From Chitinophaga sp. sic0106 (GTDB lineage Bacteria; Bacteroidota; Bacteroidia; Chitinophagales; Chitinophagaceae): a stretch of 64,000 bases of DNA. The notes beneath the pieces were generated by a model. That model saw only the letters and a program-made list of their open reading frames with translations, was not told where the DNA came from and did no database searches. The position numbers were made by a program, and so were the translations under genes. Shown piece by piece: positions 46,336-55,537 of the stretch (position 1 is the first letter of the stretch; every line of letters starts with the position of its first letter). The stretch spans positions 372,001 through 436,000 of the forward strand of contig NZ_JAHUWJ010000002.1 in NCBI RefSeq assembly GCF_019219075.1. The letters are read 5' to 3'.

Positions 46336-46363
46336 ATCGCCCGGTATTTAACGACCGGGCGAT
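46336..46363 (-). terminator. valS terminator
   Basis: 10-bp stem ATCGCCCGGT/ACCGGGCGAT; on the minus strand it is followed by eight T. Confidence 0.9.
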
Positions 46364-46371
46364 TAGAAAAA

Positions 46372-49020
46372 TTATAAAGATTTAAGACTTTCCTCAATCA
46401 CCTTGATCTTGGCTTCGGCGTCTTCTTTCTTTCTGCGTTCTACGTCTACTACTTCAGGCTTGGCGTTGGCTACAAAGCGCTCGTTGGAAAGTTTCTTTTC
46501 TACCGATGCGAGGAAGCCTTGCAGGTATACCAGGTCTTTTTCCAGTGCTTCTTTTTGAGCGGTGGTATCCAGTTCTGATTCAGTGCCCAGGTAGAACTTA
46601 TCTTTTTGTATTACCAGGGTGATACAGCCGGGAACTGCCTCTGTTACATAGATCACCGCTTTTGCGTTCACCTGTTTTACGAGGATGCTTTCGATTTGTT
46701 TAAAAGCATTTTCGTCTTTGGTTTCGATATGCAAAACGATCGGATCTTTTGGTTTGATCTGATGTTTCTGTCTTGCTTCACGGATGCTGCTGATTACTTC
46801 TTTCAGCAGGGTACCTTCTGTGAGGGTTGCCTGATCGGGTGCTTCCGGCGCAGTAAACTGCAGGAGCATCAGGGAATCTTCCGGATTACGGAATTTCAGC
46901 AGTTGGTAAATTTCTTCGGTGATGAATGGCATGTACGGGTGCAGCAGTTGCATCAGTTCTTCGAAGAATTGAATCGTTTGCTGGTAGAGGGACGCGGCAA
47001 TTGGTTGTTCAAAACCAGGCTTCACCCATTCCAGGTACCAGGAGCAGAAGTCGTCCCAGATGAGGCTGTATATGGCTTTCAGTCCTTCGCTGAGGCGGAA
47101 GTCTTTATGCAGACCTTCTACTTCAGCCTGTACTTCACGCAGGCGGCTCTGGAACCATTTCACCGCAAAGTGGCTGGCGGCGATGTTGGTTTGATCCACT
47201 TCCTGGCGTGCTTCCCACATTTTTACCAGCTTGAGGGCGTTCCAGATTTTGTTATTGAAGAAACGTCCTTGTTCGCAGCTGGCATCATCGTATAGGAGGT
47301 CATTACCGGCAGGGGAGGCGATCATAATACCGAAGCGTACGGCATCGGCACCGTATTGGTGAATGAGTTCCAGCAGGTCCGGTGAGTTACCGAGCTGTTT
47401 ACTCATTTTACGTCCAAGTTTATCGCGCACCATTCCGGTGAAGTAAACGTCGCTGAAAGGCTTTACGTCCTTGTATTCCAGGCCGGCCATGATCATGCGG
47501 GCTACCCAGAAGAATATGATATCCTGTCCTGTTACCAGTACAGAAGTCGGGTAATAATAATTGATGTCTGCGTTATCCGGCTGGGAGATACCGTTGAACA
47601 CTTCCATTGGCCAGAGCCAGGAGGAGAACCAGGTATCGAGGCAGTCTTCGTCCTGTGACAGGTCGGCGGCTGCAACGGTAATACCACGTTTCGCAAACTG
47701 GGCAACGGCTTCGGCTGCGGTGGCAGCTACTTCGAAGGTACCGTCGGCAGCGTACCAGGCAGGGATCTGTTGTCCCCACCAGAGCTGGCGGGAGATACAC
47801 CAGTCTTTCACGTTTTCCATCCAGTATTTATAGGTGGCCAGGAAGCGGTCGCCCGGGTGGATGTTCACGTCGCCATTTACCACAGCGTCCAGTGCTGGTT
47901 TCGCCAGGTCGGCCATTTTCACGAACCACTGGGTAGAGATACGAGGTTCTACTACGGTGTCAGGGTTACGCTGGCTGTAGCTCACGCGGGTGGTGTATTC
48001 CTGTTCTTTTTCGAGCAGGCCTTCTTCCGCGAGGGCAGCGATTACTTTTTTGCGGGCCACAAAGCGGTCGTCACCTACAAATACCTGAGCTGCGGCGCTG
48101 AGGGTACCGTCTTCATTGAGGGTATCAATGATTTCCAGGTTATGTTTCAGGCCGAGGTTATAGTCGTTCAGATCATGTGCTGGCGTTACTTTCAGGGCGC
48201 CGGTACCAAATTCTTTGTCTACGTAGGTATCAAAGATGATTGGAATGCGGCGTTTCACCAGCGGTACGATGGCGAAGCAATCTTTCAGGTGAGTATAGCG
48301 CTCATCTTCCGGATTCACGCAGATCGCGGAGTCGCCCATAATTGTTTCCGGGCGCTGTGTGGCGATGGTGATAAACTCGCCGGTAGTGTTTCCTGCTGCA
48401 TCCGTGAGGGCGTATTTCACGTGATACAGTTTCCCCTGCATGTCTTTGTATTCTACTTCTTCGTCGCTGAGGGCTGTTTTAGCTTTCGGGTCCCAGTTGA
48501 TCATGCGGGCACCGCGATAAATCAGTCCTTTATTATAGAGGTCTACGAAAACTTTGATTACGGCTTCGTAGTAGTGGTCGTCCATGGTGAAGGTCACACG
48601 GTCCCAATCGCAGGAGCAGCCGAGCTTTTTGATCTGATGGTAGATGATACCGCCGTATTTTTCTTTCCATTCAAATGCGTATTTGAGGAACTCTTCGCGG
48701 GTGAGCTGGGATTTTTCGATCCCTTTTTCGCGTTTGAGCATGTCTACCACTTTGGCTTCCGTAGCGATGGACGCGTGGTCGGAACCTGGTACCCAGCAGG
48801 CGTTGTAACCGCTCATGCGGGCACGGCGCACCAGGATATCCTGTACGGTTTCGTTGAGGGTATGGCCCAGGTGGAGTACACCGGTCACATTTGGCGGAGG
48901 GATGACGACTGTAAAGGGTTGGCGACCGTCCGGTTTAGAGCGGAAGTAGCCTTTATCCATCCAATGCTGATACCATTTTTCCTCAACCGTTCCAGGTTGG
49001 TAGTTCTTTGAAAGTTCCAT
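46372..49020 (-). CDS. valS: Valyl-tRNA synthetase
   Basis: 882 residues from the ATG at 49020; a -7 box at 49040 rules out the longer frame to 49062. Class I synthetase: HIGH motif as HLGH in PNVTGVLHLGHTLNE, KMSKS motif in GRKMSKQLGNSPD, an inserted editing domain (about 190-350, with ATQRPETIMGD), and a C-terminal coiled coil with EKDLVYLQGFLASVEKKLSN. Charges tRNA-Val and edits threonine. Normal length. Confidence 0.97.
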   Translation of the reverse strand: MELSKNYQPGTVEEKWYQHWMDKGYFRSKPDGRQPFTVVIPPPNVTGVLHLGHTLNETVQDILVRRARMSGYNACWVPGSDHASIATEAKVVDMLKREKGIEKSQLTREEFLKYAFEWKEKYGGIIYHQIKKLGCSCDWDRVTFTMDDHYYEAVIKVFVDLYNKGLIYRGARMINWDPKAKTALSDEEVEYKDMQGKLYHVKYALTDAAGNTTGEFITIATQRPETIMGDSAICVNPEDERYTHLKDCFAIVPLVKRRIPIIFDTYVDKEFGTGALKVTPAHDLNDYNLGLKHNLEIIDTLNEDGTLSAAAQVFVGDDRFVARKKVIAALAEEGLLEKEQEYTTRVSYSQRNPDTVVEPRISTQWFVKMADLAKPALDAVVNGDVNIHPGDRFLATYKYWMENVKDWCISRQLWWGQQIPAWYAADGTFEVAATAAEAVAQFAKRGITVAAADLSQDEDCLDTWFSSWLWPMEVFNGISQPDNADINYYYPTSVLVTGQDIIFFWVARMIMAGLEYKDVKPFSDVYFTGMVRDKLGRKMSKQLGNSPDLLELIHQYGADAVRFGIMIASPAGNDLLYDDASCEQGRFFNNKIWNALKLVKMWEARQEVDQTNIAASHFAVKWFQSRLREVQAEVEGLHKDFRLSEGLKAIYSLIWDDFCSWYLEWVKPGFEQPIAASLYQQTIQFFEELMQLLHPYMPFITEEIYQLLKFRNPEDSLMLLQFTAPEAPDQATLTEGTLLKEVISSIREARQKHQIKPKDPIVLHIETKDENAFKQIESILVKQVNAKAVIYVTEAVPGCITLVIQKDKFYLGTESELDTTAQKEALEKDLVYLQGFLASVEKKLSNERFVANAKPEVVDVERRKKEDAEAKIKVIEESLKSL

Positions 49021-49039
49021 GCTATTAAATATAAGTCTG

Positions 49040-49047
49040 CAAAAATA
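49040..49047 (-). promoter_or_regulatory. Candidate -7 box for valS
   Basis: TATTTTTG on the minus strand, 20 bases before the ATG at 49020. Confidence 0.55.
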
Positions 49048-49404
49048 AAGGAGATTGACCACAGATGGAAATTATATCCCAATATTTGTGAGGCTGGTTT
49101 AATTTTTTGATTGTCAGGTTATTATATTTTATTTAGAGAGAGATTTACCGCGCCTGCGGCCATTTTGCAAGTAAGGGAACGTTTTTTGGATTGCGGCGGC
49201 GCTGCTAATCTTTTTCTCCGGTAGACGCGTTACGAGGCAACCCTGGCGTTTGCATTGTCGTATATTATCGTAGAGGCGCAATGCTTGCGCCTCCCCGCGA
49301 AAATCTTCCGGTATGGTCAATCGCTTAGATCCCGCTAAGCAGGGGGATCTAAGCGAGGAGGTGCAAGCATTGCGCCTCTACAGCATTTATGGTTTTGTGG
49401 CATT
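49048..49404. other. Intergenic region with repeat-like block
   Basis: No gene is supported. 49129-49320 holds a 63-codon minus-strand frame that runs straight through a hairpin repeat and has no plausible start context, so I treat it as repeat sequence. The segment ACCGCGCCTGCGGCC near 49149 again has the CCTGCGG core. The hairpin repeats are listed separately. Confidence 0.5.
49270..49382. repeat. Inverted pair of TGC-loop hairpin repeats
   Basis: A 25-base repeat at 49270-49294 returns inverted at 49358-49382 with one mismatch. Each copy is itself a hairpin (GAGGCGCAA/TTGCGCCTC, loop TGC). Between them lies a further 13-bp hairpin (49321-49333 with 49344-49356, TCGCTTAGATCCC arms). Related to the copy at 45787. 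Confidence 0.7.
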
Positions 49405-50418
49405 TTAGAGCGCTTCGAGCACCTTACACGTGCGTTCCACCATTTCAGGCGTAACATCCAGGTGTAGTACCATTCTTACCTGCGTAGCAGAAATCGGGAT
49501 CACGAGGATGCCTTCGGTTTTCAGGTAGGTGGTAAGGTCTTTAGGTGTAAACCGTCCTTTAACCTCGAAGATGATGATATTGGTTTCTACCGGGAGAAAT
49601 TCACCGACGAAGGATTTTTCTCTTAAAACGTCCGCAATTTTTTTCGCATGCAGGTGGTCTTCAGCGAGTCTTCCTATATTGTTCTCCATGGCGTAGATAC
49701 CGGTAGCTGCCATATAGCCGGCCTGGCGCATACCCCCGCCGAGCTTTTTACGTACGCGGCGTGCTGCCTTGATAAATTCGCTGCTGCCGAGCAGTACGGA
49801 CCCCATAGGGCAGCCCATACCTTTATTGAGGCATACGGAGATGGAGTCGAATGCTTGTCCGTAGACTTTCGGATCTTGTCCGGTGGCTACCAGTGCATTG
49901 AAGAGGCGGGCACCATCGAGGTGGAGGGCCAGGTTGTGCTGGTCGCAAACAGCGCTGATGTCGAGGATGTCTTGCATATCATAGCAGCAGCCTCCTCCGA
50001 AGTTAGAGGTGTTTTCGAGGCTTACAAGGCTGGTATGCGGTTTATGCACATCATCGGGCTGAATGGCAGCCTGCACCTGTGCGGCAGTGATGAGGCCACG
50101 GTCACCCACCAGTGTTTGCACCTGTGCGCCGGAGTTAAAGGCGATACCACCTCCTTCGCTCACGTATACGTGGGCCAGGTTGGAGCATATGACTTCATCG
50201 CCCGGTCGCGTATGTACGTTGATAGCTATTTGATTAGACATTGTGCCGGAAGGGCAGTAAAGGGCTGACTCTTTGCCAAAGTAGTCTGCCAGGATGGCTT
50301 CCAGTTTATTGACGGTGGGGTCTTCGCCAAAAACGTCGTCGCCGACTTCCGCCGAGTTCATCGCCTGTAACATGCCATGGGTGGGACGTGTGAAAGTGTC
50401 GCTTCTAAAATCGATCAT
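49405..50418 (-). CDS. ltaE: Low-specificity L-threonine aldolase
   Basis: 337 residues from the ATG at 50418, where the family sequence MIDFRSDTFTRPTHGML begins; the frame extends to 50466 but that part is not conserved. Beta-eliminating lyase fold with AEVGDDVFGEDPTVN, LHLDGARLFNA (PLP aspartate and contact arginine) and the PLP lysine in CLNKGMGCPMGSVL. Splits L-threonine or L-allo-threonine to glycine and acetaldehyde. Convergent to nothing; valS lies downstream. Confidence 0.93.
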   Translation of the reverse strand: MIDFRSDTFTRPTHGMLQAMNSAEVGDDVFGEDPTVNKLEAILADYFGKESALYCPSGTMSNQIAINVHTRPGDEVICSNLAHVYVSEGGGIAFNSGAQVQTLVGDRGLITAAQVQAAIQPDDVHKPHTSLVSLENTSNFGGGCCYDMQDILDISAVCDQHNLALHLDGARLFNALVATGQDPKVYGQAFDSISVCLNKGMGCPMGSVLLGSSEFIKAARRVRKKLGGGMRQAGYMAATGIYAMENNIGRLAEDHLHAKKIADVLREKSFVGEFLPVETNIIIFEVKGRFTPKDLTTYLKTEGILVIPISATQVRMVLHLDVTPEMVERTCKVLEAL

Positions 50419-50593
50419 ATTATTGGATAATTTGCAAATTCCGTCGCTGAAAATTAGTGAATACAATTGGGTTTATGATAAATACTTATCAATTGTTAAA
50501 ATTTGACTAAAGCTGCGTTATGAGAGAACTAAAGGGCTATGATATTTCGTTTATATAGGGTACTTTGTTAGTAGATTGGCAGCGAGAAGAAGA

Positions 50594-50625
50594 TTTGGAG
50601 ATGTGATCGGTTAGCACGATCTTTG
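50594..50625 (+). promoter_or_regulatory. Candidate rpoD promoter
   Basis: TTTG at 50594-50597 and GATCTTTG (one mismatch to TAnnTTTG) at 50618-50625, 20 bases apart. The leader would be about 120 nt. The rest of 50419-50753 is AT-rich with no gene seen. Confidence 0.5.
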
Positions 50626-50753
50626 CAGGCTAATTTGAAACAAAAGAACAGATAGAGCAGGAAAATTTGTAAGTTATATAATTTTCGACGTTCGAACAAA
50701 ACAAAATATTTCTTTCTCTGTTACTTTATTTATAAACCAATACAATTTTTCAT

Positions 50754-51611
50754 ATGAGGCAACTTAAAATTGCCACCCAGATCACCAACCGTGATTCGCA
50801 GGCGGTAGAAAAGTACCTGCAGGAAATCTCGAAGATCCCTTTGTTAACACCTGAGGAGGAGACCGTTTTGGCGCAGCGTATAAAAATGGGCGATCAAAAG
50901 GCTCTTGAAAGATTGACTACAGGAAACCTTCGTTTCGTAGTTTCTGTGGCGAAGCAATATCAACATCAGGGGCTCAGCCTCAGTGACCTTATCAATGAAG
51001 GTAATCTCGGTTTGATTAAAGCGGCGCAACGATTCGATGAAACAAAAGGTTTCAAATTCATCTCTTATGCTGTATGGTGGATTCGCCAATCCATTTTACA
51101 GGCGTTAGCTGAACAAGGTCGCCTTGTTCGTCTGCCGCAGAATAAAATTGGCACCTATAACAAGGCAAACAAAGCCTACATGGCTTTTGAACAGGAAAAC
51201 GAGCGTGAGCCTTCTACCGAGGAACTCGCAGAAATCCTGGAAATGTCTGAATCGGAAATCAACAATATCTTCCAGAGCAATACCCGCCATATGTCACTGG
51301 ACGCACCAGTACATGAAGCTGAAGACGTAGCAATGGGTGACCTCCTGGAAGGTGGCGATATTACCGATGATGATGTTATGCGCGATTCATTACGTGAAGA
51401 GATCCGTAGGGTACTGAAATCTCTCAGCCCTCGTGAAGCAGAGATCGTGAACGCTTACTTTGGTCTGGATGGTGAAAACGGAGCAACAATCGAACAAATT
51501 GGTCAGAAATATGATCTGACTAAGGAAAGAATCAGGCAAATTAAAGAACGCGCTATCAAAAGGCTCCAGAAAGCCCGCTATAGTGGTGCTTTAAAATCCT
51601 ATCTTGGATAA
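50754..51611 (+). CDS. rpoD: Primary sigma factor RpoD
   Basis: 285 residues, the short group of Bacteroidota without region 1.1 or the non-conserved insert. Region 1.2 at 14-45 (DSQAVEKYLQEISKIPLLTP), region 2 with LIQ-type LSDLINEGNLGLIKAAQRFD and the -7-melting FISYAVWWIRQSI, region 3 around 130-190, and region 4 with REAEIVNAYFGLDG and the helix-turn-helix DLTKERIRQIKERAIKRL. It should direct transcription from the TTTG/TAnnTTTG promoters found in this window. Confidence 0.96.
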   Translation: MRQLKIATQITNRDSQAVEKYLQEISKIPLLTPEEETVLAQRIKMGDQKALERLTTGNLRFVVSVAKQYQHQGLSLSDLINEGNLGLIKAAQRFDETKGFKFISYAVWWIRQSILQALAEQGRLVRLPQNKIGTYNKANKAYMAFEQENEREPSTEELAEILEMSESEINNIFQSNTRHMSLDAPVHEAEDVAMGDLLEGGDITDDDVMRDSLREEIRRVLKSLSPREAEIVNAYFGLDGENGATIEQIGQKYDLTKERIRQIKERAIKRLQKARYSGALKSYLG

Positions 51612-51708
51612 TTCATTTTGGAATTCTCTCGATCCTGATAACTGGCACAATGCCCAGTTTCTTACATCAGATAATAAAGAAATCTACATATCCTCTTTAT
51701 TCTATAAG

Positions 51709-51743
51709 AACACCGGCCTTGTAATTACATGGCCGGTGTTTTT
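51709..51743 (+). terminator. rpoD terminator
   Basis: 10-bp stem AACACCGGCC/GGCCGGTGTT with loop of 12 and a T tract. Confidence 0.85.
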
Positions 51744-51761
51744 ATATTGACCCAAGCCTCG

Positions 51762-51769
51762 TATTTTTG
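51762..51769 (+). promoter_or_regulatory. Candidate -7 box for trxB
   Basis: TATTTTTG, 59 bases before the trxB ATG and just after the rpoD terminator. Confidence 0.5.
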
Positions 51770-51828
51770 CAGGCTAAAATCATCATACACCAATCATTAG
51801 CAATAATATTACACAGTAACTTAGAAGT

Positions 51829-52779
51829 ATGGAAAACAAGAACCAGCAAGAGCATGTGCATCTATTGATCATCGGTTCAGGCCCAGCAGGCTACACCGCC
51901 GCAATCTATGCCGCAAGAGCTAACCTCAAACCAGTACTGTACCAGGGTATCCAGCCAGGCGGTCAGCTTACTATCACCACGGAAGTGGAAAACTACCCAG
52001 GCTACCCGGAAGGTATCCAGGGCCCGGAAATGATGGTGGACTTCGAAAAACAAGCTACCCGCATGGGCGCCGATATCCGTTATGGACTGGCGACTTCAGT
52101 TGACTTTAGCAAACAGCCATATAAAGTAATCATCGACGAAGAAAAAGAAATCACCGCTGATGCCATCATCATCGCCACCGGCGCCTCCGCCAAGTGGCTC
52201 GGCCTCCCGTCTGAGCAGCGCCTCAACGGTAGCGGCGTTTCCGCCTGCGCTGTGTGCGACGGCTTTTTCTTCCGTGGTAAAGAGGTAGCCATCGTTGGTG
52301 CCGGTGATACCGCCGCCGAAGAAGCACTCTACCTCTCTAAAATGTGCAGCACCGTACATATGCTCGTACGCCGCGACGAAATGCGCGCCTCCAAAGTAAT
52401 GCAGGACCGCGTACTTAAAACATCCAATATCATCGTGTACTGGAACTCAGAAACAGATGAAGTACTGGGTGAAAACAAAGTGGAAGCCCTCCGCATCCAC
52501 AACAATAAAACCGGTGAAAAGAAAGAAGTGCCTGTGAGCGCATTCTTCGTAGCCATCGGCCACCAGCCTAACTCCGCGATCTTCAAAGATTACCTGGAGC
52601 TGGACGAACAAGATTATATCGTTACCGTACCTGGTTCCTCCCGTACCACAGTAGAAGGCGTTTTTGCCTGCGGCGACGTACAGGATAAAATCTACCGCCA
52701 GGCAGTAACCGCCGCCGGTAGCGGTTGTATGGCAGCCCTCGATGCAGAAAGATACCTCTCTGCAAAAGAGCACCACTAA
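51829..52779 (+). CDS. trxB: Thioredoxin reductase
   Basis: 316 residues. FAD-binding GSGPAGYTAA at 17-26, GGQLTITTEVENYPGYPEG, the redox disulfide C140/C143 in CAVCDGFF, an NADPH-binding GAGDTAAEEALYL, and the C-terminal VFACGDVQDKIYRQAVTAAG. Reduces thioredoxin with NADPH in the cytosol. Confidence 0.97.
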   Translation: MENKNQQEHVHLLIIGSGPAGYTAAIYAARANLKPVLYQGIQPGGQLTITTEVENYPGYPEGIQGPEMMVDFEKQATRMGADIRYGLATSVDFSKQPYKVIIDEEKEITADAIIIATGASAKWLGLPSEQRLNGSGVSACAVCDGFFFRGKEVAIVGAGDTAAEEALYLSKMCSTVHMLVRRDEMRASKVMQDRVLKTSNIIVYWNSETDEVLGENKVEALRIHNNKTGEKKEVPVSAFFVAIGHQPNSAIFKDYLELDEQDYIVTVPGSSRTTVEGVFACGDVQDKIYRQAVTAAGSGCMAALDAERYLSAKEHH

Positions 52780-52798
52780 TCCTGCAATCAATTATTTC

Positions 52799-52831
52799 AA
52801 TGCCGGGCCGGAATACCACCAGCCCGGCATT
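52799..52831 (+). terminator. Hairpin between trxB and folB
   Basis: 10-bp stem AATGCCGGGC/GCCCGGCATT, loop of 13. Few T follow, so read-through into folB is possible. Confidence 0.55.
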
Positions 52832-52850
52832 TGCTTTAAATCAACTGATT

Positions 52851-53201
52851 ATGCTTACCATCGCACTGGAAAAAGCCTCCTTTCACGCCTTCCACGGTTA
52901 CTACCCGGAAGAAACCATCATCGGCAACGAATTTATCCTCGATATCGCCGTTCGTATACCCGGCACCGTGCCCGTGGATGACCTCTCCGAAACCGTTAAT
53001 TACCAGGGCATATACGAAATTGCCAAAGCCGTAATGGCCATCCCCAAACCCCTCCTCGAAGAAGTGGTGTACGCCATCACCGACGCCCTCAAAGCCCGAT
53101 ACCCCAATATCACCCACAGCCACGTTGCCCTCCGTAAAATGAACCCGCCAATGGGCGCTCCCATCCGCAATTCTATGGTGTCGCTCGAAAAAGACTACTG
53201 A
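52851..53201 (+). CDS. folB: Dihydroneopterin aldolase
   Basis: 116 residues from the ATG at 52851; the frame opens upstream inside trxB but only this start gives the family N-terminus. Folate pathway enzyme releasing glycolaldehyde from dihydroneopterin. FHAFHGYYPEE has the substrate-binding glutamate (E20/E21), PLLEEVVYAI the second, and ALRKMNPPMG the catalytic K96. Normal length; expected to form octamers. Confidence 0.93.
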   Translation: MLTIALEKASFHAFHGYYPEETIIGNEFILDIAVRIPGTVPVDDLSETVNYQGIYEIAKAVMAIPKPLLEEVVYAITDALKARYPNITHSHVALRKMNPPMGAPIRNSMVSLEKDY

Positions 53202-53226
53202 TTTTTTTAACGCAACCTTGCCGTTT

Positions 53227-53234
53227 TAAATTTG
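53227..53234 (+). promoter_or_regulatory. Candidate -7 box for the TPR protein gene
   Basis: TAAATTTG, 64 bases before the ATG at 53298. Confidence 0.4.
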
Positions 53235-53297
53235 TAATTTTAGTATATTTATATCTATAAGCTAATCAATATTTATACTTAAACTAAAACCTGTCCT

Positions 53298-54053
53298 ATG
53301 GTGAAAAAGATCATAACGGCATCCATGTTCCTCCTCGGCGCCCTCATCTCCCAAGCCCAATCAGTAGATGAAATGGTAGCTCAGGCCAAGCAACTGGAAG
53401 TACAAATGAAAGAGCAGGAAGCTTTTGATAAGGATAAGGAAATTCTTAAAATACAACCTACCCAGCTGGATGCACTCATACAGGCCAGTGAAATGGCCTC
53501 CCGCATCGGCAACCGCCAGAAAGATAAAGAAGCTAAAACCAATTACTTCAACCAGGCAAAGGACTACGCCAATGCTGCACTGAAAGTAAATCCCAACAGC
53601 GCCATGGCCAATTATGCCATGTCGGTGGCCATGGGCCGCATGGCCCTCATCTCCGGCGCAAAAGATAAAGTAGCCGCCTCCAAAGACGTGAAAAAATACG
53701 CCGACCTGGCCATTAAACTGGACCCTAAATTTGGTCCGGCCTACCACGTACTGGGAAAATGGAATTATGAGGTAGCCACACTCAACGTATTTGAACGCAG
53801 CGCCGCTAAAATGCTATTCGGCGGTATCCCCGAAGGGACCCTCACCACCGCCATCGCTAATTATGAGAAATGCCGCCAGCTGGACCCCGGCTTTATTCTC
53901 AACTATTACGAACTGGCCCGCGCCTATAAAGAAAATGACCAGGAAGATAAAGCAGTAGAAGTGCTAAAGAAAGCACTCACACTTAGAAATATTACTTATG
54001 ATGATCCCAGCATAAAAGCTGATGTGAAGAAGATGTTAGATGATCTGCAGTAA
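53298..54053 (+). CDS. Exported TPR-repeat protein
   Basis: 251 residues, signal peptide 1-21 (ends SQAQS). Helical repeats follow: a first pair around 40-95, ANAALKVNPNSAMANYAMSV (91-110), YADLAIKLDPKFGPAYHVLG and ANYEKCRQLDPGFILNYYEL, typical TPR periodicity. The arrangement with an FERSAAKMLFGG insert recalls regulator-of-microtubule-dynamics-like (RMD) TPR proteins. A scaffold role in the periplasm is likely, partner unknown. Confidence 0.8.
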   Translation: MVKKIITASMFLLGALISQAQSVDEMVAQAKQLEVQMKEQEAFDKDKEILKIQPTQLDALIQASEMASRIGNRQKDKEAKTNYFNQAKDYANAALKVNPNSAMANYAMSVAMGRMALISGAKDKVAASKDVKKYADLAIKLDPKFGPAYHVLGKWNYEVATLNVFERSAAKMLFGGIPEGTLTTAIANYEKCRQLDPGFILNYYELARAYKENDQEDKAVEVLKKALTLRNITYDDPSIKADVKKMLDDLQ

Positions 54054-54059
54054 CTTGTT

Positions 54060-54102
54060 TTTGCCGGCCTCCCTTTGCCTTTGGCAACAGGATGCCGGCA
54101 AA
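54060..54102. terminator. Bidirectional terminator
   Basis: TTTGCCGGC/GCCGGCAAA outer stem with an inner TTGCC/GGCAA hairpin, between the convergent TPR and MATE genes. Confidence 0.65.
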
Positions 54103-54109
54103 TATTAAA

Positions 54110-55441
54110 TTAAATTTCTTTCCCTTTCCACCTGCCACTCCGCAAATACCACGCACTAATCCCGAAAATGATCGTCCAGTAAAAGAAGTCCGCTCCCCAG
54201 GCCCAGTGCAACGGGCTCCGCATCCGCTCTATCACGATATAACAATAAATCAGGTATCCTACCACCGCCACTATTTCCGTAATCAGGTTCATACGCGTGT
54301 TCCCCGTGCCGGTTACGCCACTCAACGCCACCGCCGATACCGCCATGAGAATAGTGCTGAGCGTAATTACCCGGATACTCGGCAGTGAATCACTGATAAG
54401 ACTGGCATCTGCCGTATAAATATGTAATAACGTATAAGGGAACACGTTAACGAGTATGCAGACCACCACCGAACAGGTCGCCGAATAAAGGATGATCCGC
54501 TTAATAGCCTGTAGTACCTGATCCTGCCTGCCCTGCCCGATCAGGTTACTCACCATCGTATTGCAGGTTGCCGCCAGCGCCCAGGTAAATATCCCGAAGA
54601 ACCCGAAAATACTGCGTAACATATTGGAAATTGCCAGCGGTCTTTCACCCATATGCTCAATGAAAATAAAGAACACAAACCAACCACCAATGCTGAAAAG
54701 GAATTGCACAATGATGGGAGCAGAAACGTTCAGGATGTTCTGCATCACGCCCCAGGCGGGCTTCAGGTAGCTAAATAAACTGTATCTGCGATGAAACCTG
54801 CGGATAAACAGGATGCTGAAAGCCACCACAAAACCGGTGCTTTCCGCTATGATACTGGCCACCGCAGCGCCATTGAGCCCCATGGCCGGCATATTCAGCT
54901 TACCGAAAATCAGCCCGTAATCGAAATAAATATTCACCACCTCCTGGCAAAGGGAAGTAATAGCCAGTACCCGCGAATGTCCGCTGCCAATATAAAAGGC
55001 ATTGGCCATACTCAGCAACATCAGCATCGGCAGGCCCCAGATACGGATACGGATAAACGAAACCGCCGCTTCGTAAATCGCCTTGTTATGTAAGGTGTGT
55101 GAAAAGAAATAGGGTGCAAATAATAAAGTGATTCCAATCGCCAACAGAGAGCAGAAAAGCCCCAACATCAAACCATTGGAAAACAGCTGGCCTATCCCCG
55201 CATAATGTTGCTGGCCGGCACGCCGGGCTATCAGCACCTGCATCCCGTTGTTAAGCCCATAGGCAATCATGTACATGACCAGGTAATATATACCCGCAAT
55301 GCCATTGGCCGCCAGCTCAAATTCCCCCAGCCGGCCCAGAAACGCAGTATTCGTCATGTGATTAACCTGCGGTATGATCAGTGCCAGACATATAGGGGCT
55401 GCAATCTTTATAATATCTCTGTTCGAAACTTCCAGTTGCAT
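54110..55441 (-). CDS. MATE family efflux transporter
   Basis: 443 residues from the ATG at 55441; the frame extends upstream to 55492 but a -7 box lies at 55468. Twelve membrane segments in two halves. The N-half has KIAAPICLALIIPQVNHMTNTAFLGRLG, the C-half SNMLRSIFGFFGIFTWALAA and GQGRQD. Exports cationic compounds using Na+ or H+. Substrates cannot be predicted. Confidence 0.92.
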   Translation of the reverse strand: MQLEVSNRDIIKIAAPICLALIIPQVNHMTNTAFLGRLGEFELAANGIAGIYYLVMYMIAYGLNNGMQVLIARRAGQQHYAGIGQLFSNGLMLGLFCSLLAIGITLLFAPYFFSHTLHNKAIYEAAVSFIRIRIWGLPMLMLLSMANAFYIGSGHSRVLAITSLCQEVVNIYFDYGLIFGKLNMPAMGLNGAAVASIIAESTGFVVAFSILFIRRFHRRYSLFSYLKPAWGVMQNILNVSAPIIVQFLFSIGGWFVFFIFIEHMGERPLAISNMLRSIFGFFGIFTWALAATCNTMVSNLIGQGRQDQVLQAIKRIILYSATCSVVVCILVNVFPYTLLHIYTADASLISDSLPSIRVITLSTILMAVSAVALSGVTGTGNTRMNLITEIVAVVGYLIYCYIVIERMRSPLHWAWGADFFYWTIIFGISAWYLRSGRWKGKEI

Positions 55442-55467
55442 GGTACGGGTTCGGGTCTTGATGCAGG

Positions 55468-55475
55468 CAAAGATA
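55468..55475 (-). promoter_or_regulatory. Candidate -7 box for the MATE gene
   Basis: TATCTTTG on the minus strand, 27 bases before the ATG. Confidence 0.5.
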
Positions 55476-55537
55476 TACTTCCTGCAAGGCAATTAAAGTA
55501 AAAAGTTTATTATTGTAATTCATTTGAACTCTATAAT

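Noticed and set aside
47770-49011. 413-codon frame antisense to valS
   Set aside because: Shadow of valS, whose catalytic motifs lie here.
49129-49320. 63-codon minus-strand ORF
   Set aside because: It runs through a hairpin repeat, has no promoter or start context, and looks like translated repeat sequence.
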